Below the pieces are notes generated by a model. It was given only the letters and a program-made list of their open reading frames with translations. It was not told the DNA's origin and did not search any database. DNA of 12,049 nucleotides from Clostridiales bacterium (lineage in GTDB: Bacteria; Bacillota; Clostridia; Saccharofermentanales; Saccharofermentanaceae). Of the stretch, positions 6,341-12,049 are shown in pieces; the first letter of the stretch is position 1; each line of letters begins with the position of its first letter. The DNA is taken from positions 1 through 12,049 of the forward strand of contig JAFGGR010000101.1 of assembly GCA_016930475.1 (NCBI GenBank), read 5' to 3'. The position numbers and the translations under genes were made by a program.

Positions 6341-6997
6341 ATGAAAATCGTTATTGTCGGCGGCGGAAAAGTCGCTTTCTATCTGATAAAGGAATTTGTC
6401 CAAGAGCATGATGTCGTCATTATCGAGCAGAACGAGAAGGCGGCCAACCGGATCGCCAATCAATTGTCCGCAGAAGTCATTTTCGGGGACGGGTCTGTTT
6501 ATTCGGTTCTGGCGCCGGCATGCGAGGGTGCCCGGATGATCGTCGCTCTGACGGGGAAGGACGAGACCAACCTGATCGCATGCCAGATCGCCAAGCGGCA
6601 CTGCGGAGTTCCGATCGCCATTGCGCGCGTGAATAATCCGAGGAATCTCGAGGTGATGAAGCGTTTCGGAGTCGATAAATCGTATTCCGGTACGAAGATC
6701 CTCGCGGAGATGATCGAACAGGAAATCGACTACGAGGGCTTGAAGATCGTCCACCGGATTCAGGAGTCCGATTATGTCCTGGTCGAGTTTTCATTGTCTC
6801 CCAAATCGAAGGCGTGCGAACAAACGCTGGCGGATTATACTTTTCCGTCCGGGGCAAAGGTCGTTGTCATGAACACAAGCGCGGGAGAAATGATAACACC
6901 GCGAGGGGATACAGTGATGCATGCCGGAGAAATGATGGTCCTGGTTTGCGCCAGAAAGAGCATCGATCAGATTTGGAAAGAGATGGTACGTCAGTAA
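6341..6997 (+). CDS. TrkA/KtrA-like RCK potassium-transport regulator, second of two
   Basis: This 218-residue protein has an RCK-N Rossmann domain followed by an RCK-C domain, a second regulatory subunit for the TrkH channel encoded next. The nucleotide loop is GGGKVA (7-12), keeping the first two glycines but with Ala12 for the third. The acidic residue after beta-2 is Glu (VVIIEQNEKAA). Family features include IFGDGS (48-53), TGKDETNLIACQIAKR and IARVNNPRN. The C-terminal domain runs from about 140 (YVLVEFSLSPKSKACEQTL) to the end. Ribosome binding site GAGGA overlaps the stop of the preceding gene, and trkH begins one base after this stop. It is clearly paralogous to the upstream gene but strongly diverged, suggesting distinct roles (for example a hetero-oligomeric ring) rather than a recent duplication. 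Confidence 0.91.
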   Translation: MKIVIVGGGKVAFYLIKEFVQEHDVVIIEQNEKAANRIANQLSAEVIFGDGSVYSVLAPACEGARMIVALTGKDETNLIACQIAKRHCGVPIAIARVNNPRNLEVMKRFGVDKSYSGTKILAEMIEQEIDYEGLKIVHRIQESDYVLVEFSLSPKSKACEQTLADYTFPSGAKVVVMNTSAGEMITPRGDTVMHAGEMMVLVCARKSIDQIWKEMVRQ

Positions 6998-6998
6998 C

Positions 6999-8405
6999 AT
7001 GCTCATTCGCAAGCGCAGAACGCAGGAATTGTTCAAGTGGCTTCTGGCGAAGCCCGCTCGGATGATCATGACGAGCTTTTTGTTTGTCGATATCATCGGA
7101 TTTTTCTTGCTACTGTTACCAATATCCTCAATAAGCGGACGAAGTGTCGGATTCACGGCGGCGCTATTCACCACGGTCTCTTCCACATGCGTTACCGGAT
7201 TGGTCGTGGCAGACACGGCTTCGACGTTTTCGACGTTCGGCCGCGGTGTCATCTTGGCACTCATTCAGATCGGCGGCCTCGGGCTTGTCACGATATCAAC
7301 GTTCTTTATCAGCCTGGTTCGACGCAGGGTCGGGTTGCGGACGCGAGTCTTGGCGCAAGAAAGCGCCGGTAGCTTTTCGTTTGTCGAATTACCCTCGCTT
7401 CTACGGTCGATCATCCTGTTGACGTTCATTTTTGAGTTTACGGGGTTTGTCTTGTTCGCCACTCAGTTTGTTCCCTTGTACGGTTGGGAAACCGGACTGG
7501 CCAAGGCCGGATTTCAGTCCGTTTCATCGTTCTGTAATGCAGGCTTTGACTTGATGGGTGACACGGCATCCGGCCCGTATTCGAGCCTGACCGCTTTTTC
7601 CGGGAACCCGGTCGTCCTGTTTACCACCATGTTCCTGATCGTTTCCGGCGGCTTGGGATTCATCGTCTGGAGGGATCTAATCGCTTCCGTCAAGACGAAA
7701 AGACTCAACGTACACAGCCGGATCACTTTGGTGGCAACCGCCATTCTGATCCTGGCGGGCATGCTGTTCATACTGGCGGTCGAGTGGGGAAACAAGGGTG
7801 AAATGGCGATGGGATTATTGCCGGCGTGGCAGCGTCCGATCGCCGCGCTGTTTCAATCGATAACGATGAGAACCGCCGGGTTTAATACGATCAATATGAC
7901 AACACTGATGGACGGCACCAAGATCTTCTGTGTCGCGCTGATGTTTATCGGAGCCGGCTCCGGTTCTACCGGCGGCGGTATCAAGGTCTCCACTTTTTCG
8001 TTGCTCATTTATTCGGTCTATTCCGAAATCAGAGGTCGAACGGATATTGTGATTCGCAAGCACCAGATCGCCCGGGTCGCCGTACAACGCGCTTTATCGA
8101 TCTTTGTACTCGCTTTGGGTCTGGTCGCGCTTTTGTCTATTGTTCTGACGTTCACCGAATCGGCCTCGCTGGCAGCCGGACGCATCGAGTATCTGGATCT
8201 GCTTTTCGAGTCGGCATCGGCGTTCGGCACGGTCGGTGTTTCTGCCGCCTCCACGCCGGAACTGACGACGATCGGCCAGATGTGCCTGATCCCCGTGATG
8301 TTTATCGGAAGAGTCGGCCCGATTACCGTAGCCGTCAGCCTCGCACTGCGGGAACCCAAAGAATTTTCAAGCGTATTCCCGGAAGGCAAGATCCATATCG
8401 GATAA
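6999..8405 (+). CDS. trkH: TrkH/KtrB-family potassium channel subunit
   Basis: This integral membrane K+ translocating subunit is 468 residues long, with four successive M1-P-M2 repeats. The filter regions are visible: TVSSTCVTGL (59-68, Gly67), SVSSFCNAGF (174-183, Gly182), SITMRTAGFNT (287-297, Gly294) and ESASAFGTVGVS (404-415, Gly413). The broken-helix/gate segment FIGAGSGSTGGGIKVST (316-332) and the C-terminal FIGRVGPITVAVSLA (435-449) are also typical. The N-terminus is basic (MLIRKRRTQE), then a first hydrophobic helix at about 24-42. Start ATG 6999 lies one base after the upstream RCK gene, so expression is coupled to it. Uptake should be driven by ion gradients and gated by the RCK proteins (established for the family). 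Na+ coupling versus H+ coupling cannot be decided here. No clear terminator follows. Confidence 0.94.
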   Translation: MLIRKRRTQELFKWLLAKPARMIMTSFLFVDIIGFFLLLLPISSISGRSVGFTAALFTTVSSTCVTGLVVADTASTFSTFGRGVILALIQIGGLGLVTISTFFISLVRRRVGLRTRVLAQESAGSFSFVELPSLLRSIILLTFIFEFTGFVLFATQFVPLYGWETGLAKAGFQSVSSFCNAGFDLMGDTASGPYSSLTAFSGNPVVLFTTMFLIVSGGLGFIVWRDLIASVKTKRLNVHSRITLVATAILILAGMLFILAVEWGNKGEMAMGLLPAWQRPIAALFQSITMRTAGFNTINMTTLMDGTKIFCVALMFIGAGSGSTGGGIKVSTFSLLIYSVYSEIRGRTDIVIRKHQIARVAVQRALSIFVLALGLVALLSIVLTFTESASLAAGRIEYLDLLFESASAFGTVGVSAASTPELTTIGQMCLIPVMFIGRVGPITVAVSLALREPKEFSSVFPEGKIHIG

Positions 8406-8452
8406 CCCGGTTGCTTCTCATAGCGTGATCCCCACAACCATTGTTATGGTAA

Positions 8453-8479
8453 ATGCGATTCGAATTCGTCGTTTCGCAT
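8453..8479. repeat. Inverted repeat between trkH and the acn promoter
   Basis: ATGCGA (8453-8458) and TCGCAT (8474-8479) are perfect inverse copies around a 15-base centre that itself contains the palindromes ATTCGAAT and CGAATTCG. It has no T-run, so it is not an intrinsic terminator. It lies 14 bases upstream of the -35 box and could be a protein-binding site; its function is unknown. Confidence 0.45.
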
Positions 8480-8486
8480 AAACGTC

Positions 8487-8538
8487 CGTTTATTGACAAT
8501 GCAACCTTTCGTAAAGGATAATTAGTTCTTAATAAACG
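8487..8538. repeat. Concentric inverted repeats over the acn promoter (operator candidate)
   Basis: Two dyads share almost the same centre. The outer one is CGTTTATT (8487-8494) with AATAAACG (8531-8538), eight perfect base pairs flanking the promoter from the -35 box to the transcription start. The inner one is CCTTT-CGT-AAAGG (8505-8517), which fills the spacer and touches the -10 box. Such placement suits a repressor operator controlling citrate synthesis. The regulator is unknown and the match to any named operator was not tested. Confidence 0.45.
8493..8522 (+). promoter_or_regulatory. Promoter of the aconitase-citrate synthase operon
   Basis: TTGACA (8493-8498, consensus) and GATAAT (8517-8522, five of six) are separated by 18 bases. 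It lies 34 bases upstream of the acn start codon. The expected transcription start is near 8529, giving a short leader that contains the ribosome binding site GGAGG (8543-8547). Confidence 0.7.
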
Positions 8539-8555
8539 AATCGGAGGATTTTTCA

Positions 8556-10502
8556 ATGGGCTACACGGTTTCTCAAAAAATACTCAAAGAGCACCTGATT
8601 TCCGGAGAGATGATTCCGGGAAACGAGATATCCTTCCGAATCGATCAAACGCTCACCCAGGATTCGACCGGTACCATGGCGTACCTGCAATTCGAGGCGA
8701 TCGGCGTACCGCGCGTTAAAACCAAACTCTCGGTTGCGTATATCGACCACAATATGCTTCAGTCCGGGTTCGAAAACGCAGATGACCACAAGTATATTCA
8801 GACGGTAGCCGCCAAATACGGGATCCGTTTCTCCAGACCCGGAAACGGGGTCTGTCATCAAGTCCATATCGAACGATTCGGCGTTCCCGGTCAGACCTTG
8901 CTCGGCTCGGACAGCCATACGCCGACCTGCGGAGGGATCGGGATGCTCGCGATCGGTGCCGGCGGACTGGATGTCGCCGTGGCAATGGGCGGTGGTCCCT
9001 ATTATATCAGCATGCCTCGGATGAGTAAGGTCGAGCTTACCGGCCGTTTGGCGCGCTGGGCGACCGCGAAGGATATCATCTTGGAGGTGCTCCGAATCAT
9101 GACCGTAAAAGGCGGCGTCGGAAAGATCATTGAGTACTCCGGTGATGCGCTGGTCCATCTTTCGGTTCCCGAGCGCGCGACCATCACCAATATGGGGGCT
9201 GAGCTCGGCGCGACTACGTCGATTTTCCCTTCGGACGAAGTGACAAAGCGCTTTCTCGAGGCGCAGGGCAGAGCGGACGCCTTCGTGCCGCTCGAAGCGG
9301 ATCCGGATGCTGTATATGACGAAGTCATTTCCATAGACCTTTCGAAATTGAAGCCGATGGTGGCAAAGCCGCATATGCCCGATAACGTGGTCCCGGTCAC
9401 AGAAGTCGCGGGTCTCAAGGTCGATCAGGTTTGTATCGGCTCATGCACCAATTCATCCCTTCACGATATGCTGAAAGTCGCCGCGATCCTCAAGGGTCAG
9501 ACGGTTCATCCGGATGTTTCCCTGGTGATTTCACCCGGCTCCAAACAGGTGCTGAATATGATGGCCGAAGTCGGAGCGCTTGCGGACATGATCGCGGCAG
9601 GGGCCCGTATCCTTGAGTGTGCCTGCGGTCCCTGCATCGGAATGGGTCAGTCGCCCAAGACCGACGCGATTTCGCTTCGCACCAATAACCGGAACTTCTA
9701 CGCTCGCTCCGGGACCGCGTCCGCGCAGGTCTATCTGGTCAGTCCCGAGGTCGCGGCGATTGCCGCGATCAGAGGTGAAGTGACAAATCCGGAGGATTTC
9801 GGAACGCCACCGACGGTGCAGATGCCCGAGCGTTTTCAAGTCAACGACAATCTTGTCGTTGTCCCGCCCGAAGATCCCTCTTCGATCGAGGTCGTGCGCG
9901 GCCCGAACATCCAGCCGTTTCCTACGAATACGGAACTTCCGGATATGATCGAGGGCAAAATACTGGTCAAGTTGGAAGATAATATTACGACGGATCACAT
10001 CATGCCGTCGAATTCCAAACTCTTGCCGTTCCGCTCGAACATTCCCTATCTGGCGGACTATTGTCTGACGCCGTCCGATCCGCATTTTCCCGAAAAGGCA
10101 AAAAAATGCGGCGGTGGATTCATCGTCGGCGGGGCGAATTATGGGCAGGGTTCGAGCCGGGAGCATGCGGCATTGGTGCCTCTGTATCTGGGCGTCAAGG
10201 GGGTTCTGGCGATATCTTTTGCGAGGATCCATATGGCCAATCTGATCAACAACGGAATATTGCCGCTCTCTTTTGAAAATCCGTCCGATTATGATAGAAT
10301 ATCAATACTTGACGACCTCGTTGTGCAAGACGTGCGTCGACAAGTTGCACAAGCTGCGGTCGGCGAACCCATCAGGATTACGGACAGGACCCTGGGCATC
10401 GAGATCAAGGCACAATGTAGGATATCCCGAAGACAAGCCGATATCCTATTGGCCGGGGGACTATTGAATTATACCCGTCAAAATGCCGGAGACGACATTT
10501 AA
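8556..10502 (+). CDS. Aconitate hydratase, Aquifex-type (about 640 residues)
   Basis: Aconitase converts citrate to isocitrate via cis-aconitate with a [4Fe-4S] cluster. This 648-residue protein is much shorter than the approx. 890-residue AcnA class and resembles the compact single-chain form described as Aquifex-type. Seen in order: LGSDSHTPTCGG (116-127), cluster ligand Cys297 in IGSCTNSS, ligands Cys357 and Cys360 in CACGPCIGMG, DNITTDHIMP (475-484), and the swivel domain with GGANYGQGSSREHAAL (525-540), whose Ser-Arg belongs to the active site. Ribosome binding site GGAGG is eight bases before ATG. It is the first gene of a two-gene operon with citrate synthase, supporting aconitase over homoaconitase or isopropylmalate isomerase, which share the fold. 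All cluster cysteines are intact. Confidence 0.93.
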   Translation: MGYTVSQKILKEHLISGEMIPGNEISFRIDQTLTQDSTGTMAYLQFEAIGVPRVKTKLSVAYIDHNMLQSGFENADDHKYIQTVAAKYGIRFSRPGNGVCHQVHIERFGVPGQTLLGSDSHTPTCGGIGMLAIGAGGLDVAVAMGGGPYYISMPRMSKVELTGRLARWATAKDIILEVLRIMTVKGGVGKIIEYSGDALVHLSVPERATITNMGAELGATTSIFPSDEVTKRFLEAQGRADAFVPLEADPDAVYDEVISIDLSKLKPMVAKPHMPDNVVPVTEVAGLKVDQVCIGSCTNSSLHDMLKVAAILKGQTVHPDVSLVISPGSKQVLNMMAEVGALADMIAAGARILECACGPCIGMGQSPKTDAISLRTNNRNFYARSGTASAQVYLVSPEVAAIAAIRGEVTNPEDFGTPPTVQMPERFQVNDNLVVVPPEDPSSIEVVRGPNIQPFPTNTELPDMIEGKILVKLEDNITTDHIMPSNSKLLPFRSNIPYLADYCLTPSDPHFPEKAKKCGGGFIVGGANYGQGSSREHAALVPLYLGVKGVLAISFARIHMANLINNGILPLSFENPSDYDRISILDDLVVQDVRRQVAQAAVGEPIRITDRTLGIEIKAQCRISRRQADILLAGGLLNYTRQNAGDDI

Positions 10503-10533
10503 TCTCCATCACCGATCGACAGGAGGAGAATCA

Positions 10534-11904
10534 ATGAGCAAAGTATCTCGAGACACACAGAGTATGATTGATACGCTTGCTGAGCAGGCAAAAGAAAAAG
10601 CCAAAATAGATCCCGCCCTTTATGAACGATATAACGTGAAGCGCGGACTTCGGAATGCGGACGGAACGGGTGTTTTGGTCGGCCTCACCGAGGTCGGCGA
10701 GGTAATGTCGTACATTGTGGACGATGTGGAGCGCGTTCCGATCGAGGGAAGGCTCTTTTATCAGGGCATTGAGATCAATGATCTCGTGAACGGTTTTTTC
10801 GAGCAGAAGAGATTCGGATTCGAGGAAACGGCGTATTTGCTTCTTTTCGGAGAACTTCCTTCTGCCGGGCAACAGAAAGATTTTGAACAAATGCTCGCGG
10901 ATATGCGCCCGCTTCCTCAGAGTTTTACGGAAGATATGATCCTCAAGGCACCGAGCCCGGATATCATGAACAAGCTCGCTCGGTCCGTTCTGGCCTTATA
11001 CTCGTATGATGATGACGCGGAATCCATAAGCATCCCCAATGTGCTTCGCCAGTGCATTGAACTGATCGCGCGGTTCCCCGTCCTTACCGCATACGCTTAT
11101 ATGGCTCGTCGTCACTATGTGGATAAGGAGAGTCTTTTTCTCCATTCTCCGCTACCGGAGTACAACACCGCACAGAATATTTTGCACATGATTCGACCCG
11201 ACGGACAATTCTCGGAACTGGAAGCCAGGATCCTCGATTTGGCGTTGGTTCTTCACGCGGAACACGGCGGAGGAAACAACTCTTCCTTCGTCACACACTG
11301 CGTTTCTTCATCGGGATCGGACACCTATTCGGTCATTGCGGCAGCGATCGGTTCGCTTAAGGGCCCTCAGCACGGCGGAGCCAGCAACAAAGCTTACGCG
11401 ATGATGAAGGAGCTGATGTCCGAGGTCAAGCATTGGCGCAACGAGATGGAGATTTGTGATTATCTTACGAAGATACTCAGCAAGGAAGCGTACGATCGTT
11501 CGGGCTTGATTTACGGTATCGGACACGCGGTGTATACCGTTTCCGACCCGCGGACCAAGTTGCTTCGCGATTACGCAAGAATGCTCGCGTTTGAGGCGGG
11601 GCGTGAGGAAGAGTACGAGTTGTACACGCTGACGGAGCGCTTGGCGCCGGAGGTTTTCTCGCGAGTCAAGAAGAGCGATAAGATCGTATGCGCGAATGTC
11701 GACTTCTACGCCGGATTCATATACTCGATGCTTCAGATCCCGCCGGAACTCTTCACTCCGATTTTCGCGTGTGCGAGGATCGCGGGCTGGAGCGCGCACC
11801 GGATCGAAGAACTGGTTTCCGGCGGAAGGATCATGCGCCCGGCTTATAAATGCGTTCAGAAGAGAAGGAAATACACTCCCGTCGAACAAAGAGGGAACGA
11901 TTAG
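10534..11904 (+). CDS. gltA: Citrate synthase (Si-type fold, long clostridial form)
   Basis: The enzyme condenses oxaloacetate and acetyl-CoA to citrate. The product is 456 residues. Catalytic positions can be placed by motif: His244 in LHAEHGGGNNSS, His280 in GPQHGGAS, and Asp390 in ANVDFYAGFIY; GIGHAVYTVSDPR (328-340) is the substrate-binding His/Arg segment. The N-terminal region holds VPIEGRLFYQGIEINDL (68-84), the usual ligand-proximal motif. ATG 10534 is chosen because AGGAGG (10521-10526) lies seven bases upstream. An in-frame ATG at 10483 would add 17 residues overlapping acn and lacks a site. The gene is 31 bases after acn with no terminator between, so the two are co-transcribed. 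2-Methylcitrate synthase is a related alternative, but no propionate genes are seen here. Confidence 0.93.
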   Translation: MSKVSRDTQSMIDTLAEQAKEKAKIDPALYERYNVKRGLRNADGTGVLVGLTEVGEVMSYIVDDVERVPIEGRLFYQGIEINDLVNGFFEQKRFGFEETAYLLLFGELPSAGQQKDFEQMLADMRPLPQSFTEDMILKAPSPDIMNKLARSVLALYSYDDDAESISIPNVLRQCIELIARFPVLTAYAYMARRHYVDKESLFLHSPLPEYNTAQNILHMIRPDGQFSELEARILDLALVLHAEHGGGNNSSFVTHCVSSSGSDTYSVIAAAIGSLKGPQHGGASNKAYAMMKELMSEVKHWRNEMEICDYLTKILSKEAYDRSGLIYGIGHAVYTVSDPRTKLLRDYARMLAFEAGREEEYELYTLTERLAPEVFSRVKKSDKIVCANVDFYAGFIYSMLQIPPELFTPIFACARIAGWSAHRIEELVSGGRIMRPAYKCVQKRRKYTPVEQRGND

Positions 11905-11928
11905 CTTTTGTGCTGATTGAGCAGAAGG

Positions 11929-11958
11929 ACGCCGCGAGGACTTGCTTCGCGGCGTTTT
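11929..11958 (+). terminator. Intrinsic terminator of the acn-gltA operon
   Basis: Nine perfect pairs ACGCCGCGA/TCGCGGCGT (11929-11937 with 11947-11955), extendable by one G-U and one G-C pair to a five-base loop, run straight into TTTT. The hairpin starts 24 bases after the gltA stop. The T-run is short but the stem is very G+C-rich. Confidence 0.82.
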
Positions 11959-11963
11959 GCGCG

Positions 11964-11992
11964 AAAAAGGCACCCGCTGATGCGGATGCCTT
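11964..11992 (-). terminator. Intrinsic terminator of the tRNA-Glu gene
   Basis: Read on the minus strand, a stem begins two bases after the encoded CCA: AAGGCA-CCGC pairs with its complement across a TGAT loop (11967-11977 with 11982-11992, ten pairs and one C-A mismatch). The stem's end merges into a five-base T-run (A-run 11964-11968 on the plus strand). It is back to back with the gltA terminator, six bases away. Confidence 0.8.
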
Positions 11993-11993
11993 G

Positions 11994-12049
11994 TGGTGAC
12001 CCTAAGGAGAATCGAACTCCTGATTCCGCCTTGAGAGGGCGGTGTCTTA
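11994..12049 (-). tRNA. tRNA-Glu (anticodon CTC), 3' part; 5' end beyond the window
   Basis: The minus strand shows most of a tRNA. The encoded CCA is at 11994-11996, discriminator A at 11997 and acceptor 3' strand TAGGGTC at 11998-12004. The T-arm AGGAG-TTCGATT-CTCCT spans 12005-12021, with a four-base variable loop. The anticodon arm CCGCC-CTCTCAA-GGCGG spans 12026-12042. The loop places CTC at positions 34-36 (12033-12035), reading glutamate codon GAG. TAAGAC at the window end belongs to the D-arm. The D-stem 5' side and acceptor 5' strand are cut off, so pairing of the acceptor could not be checked. Confidence 0.9.

Noticed and set aside
8437..8450. ACCAT-TGTT-ATGGT hairpin as trkH terminator
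   Set aside because: The stem has only five A/T-containing pairs and is followed by AAATG rather than a T-run.
10483..10533. 17-residue N-terminal extension of citrate synthase overlapping acn
   Set aside because: The extension has no family similarity, and AGGAGG lies just before the ATG at 10534.
1..12049. CRISPR array, insertion sequence, prophage or defence system
   Set aside because: No direct-repeat series, transposase, integrase, phage or toxin-antitoxin product was seen. Nearly all of the sequence is accounted for by conserved housekeeping genes.

Overview
The window looks like a chromosomal housekeeping segment of a Bacillota (Firmicutes) bacterium, most likely from the Clostridia. 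The main evidence is gene order. The run rsgA-rpe-thiN is the familiar Firmicutes arrangement downstream of the PASTA kinase/phosphatase genes, and infC-rpmI-rplT sits behind a long terminator-bearing leader of the L20-autoregulated type. Strong AGGAGG ribosome binding sites and the approx. 456-residue citrate synthase with an HAEHGGGNNSS motif also fit. Base composition is roughly half G+C by eye. Genus cannot be called from this sequence. I see no mobile element, CRISPR array, phage gene or defence gene.

Layout. (1) 3-2246, + strand: rsgA (5' end cut by the window edge), rpe and thiN, each overlapping the next by 13-14 bases, so translationally coupled. (2) 2292-3464, - strand: one class I/II PLP aminotransferase, convergent with thiN and divergent from infC, with its own extended -10 promoter. 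(3) 3538-8405, + strand: a consensus sigma-A-type promoter, an approx. 135-nt leader with a terminator and a competing antiterminator helix, then infC, rpmI, rplT, a SpoU-family RNA 2'-O-ribose methyltransferase, two different RCK (TrkA-like) potassium-transport regulators and the TrkH/KtrB channel subunit. No terminator is visible between rplT and trkH, so the potassium genes may be read through from the ribosomal-protein promoter. (4) 8406-8555: regulatory gap with a good promoter carrying nested dyad symmetry. (5) 8556-11904, + strand: a two-gene citrate module, Aquifex-type aconitase and citrate synthase, closed by a strong terminator. (6) 11964-12049, - strand: the 3' part of a tRNA-Glu(CTC) gene and its own terminator.

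How the genes work together. rsgA, infC, rpmI, rplT, the methyltransferase and tRNA-Glu all serve ribosome assembly or translation. rpe serves the pentose phosphate pathway and thiN makes the thiamine diphosphate used by transketolase in that pathway. The two RCK proteins plus TrkH form a gated K+ uptake system. Citrate synthase and aconitase carry out the first two steps of the oxidative TCA branch, in anaerobes usually run to supply 2-oxoglutarate and glutamate; no isocitrate dehydrogenase gene is in the window.

I found no new multi-gene system. The points most worth a second look are the AUA start codon of infC, the hand-traceable leader switch before it, the concentric inverted repeats over the acn-gltA promoter, the mismatched pair of RCK subunits, and a roughly threefold excess of GATC tetranucleotides.
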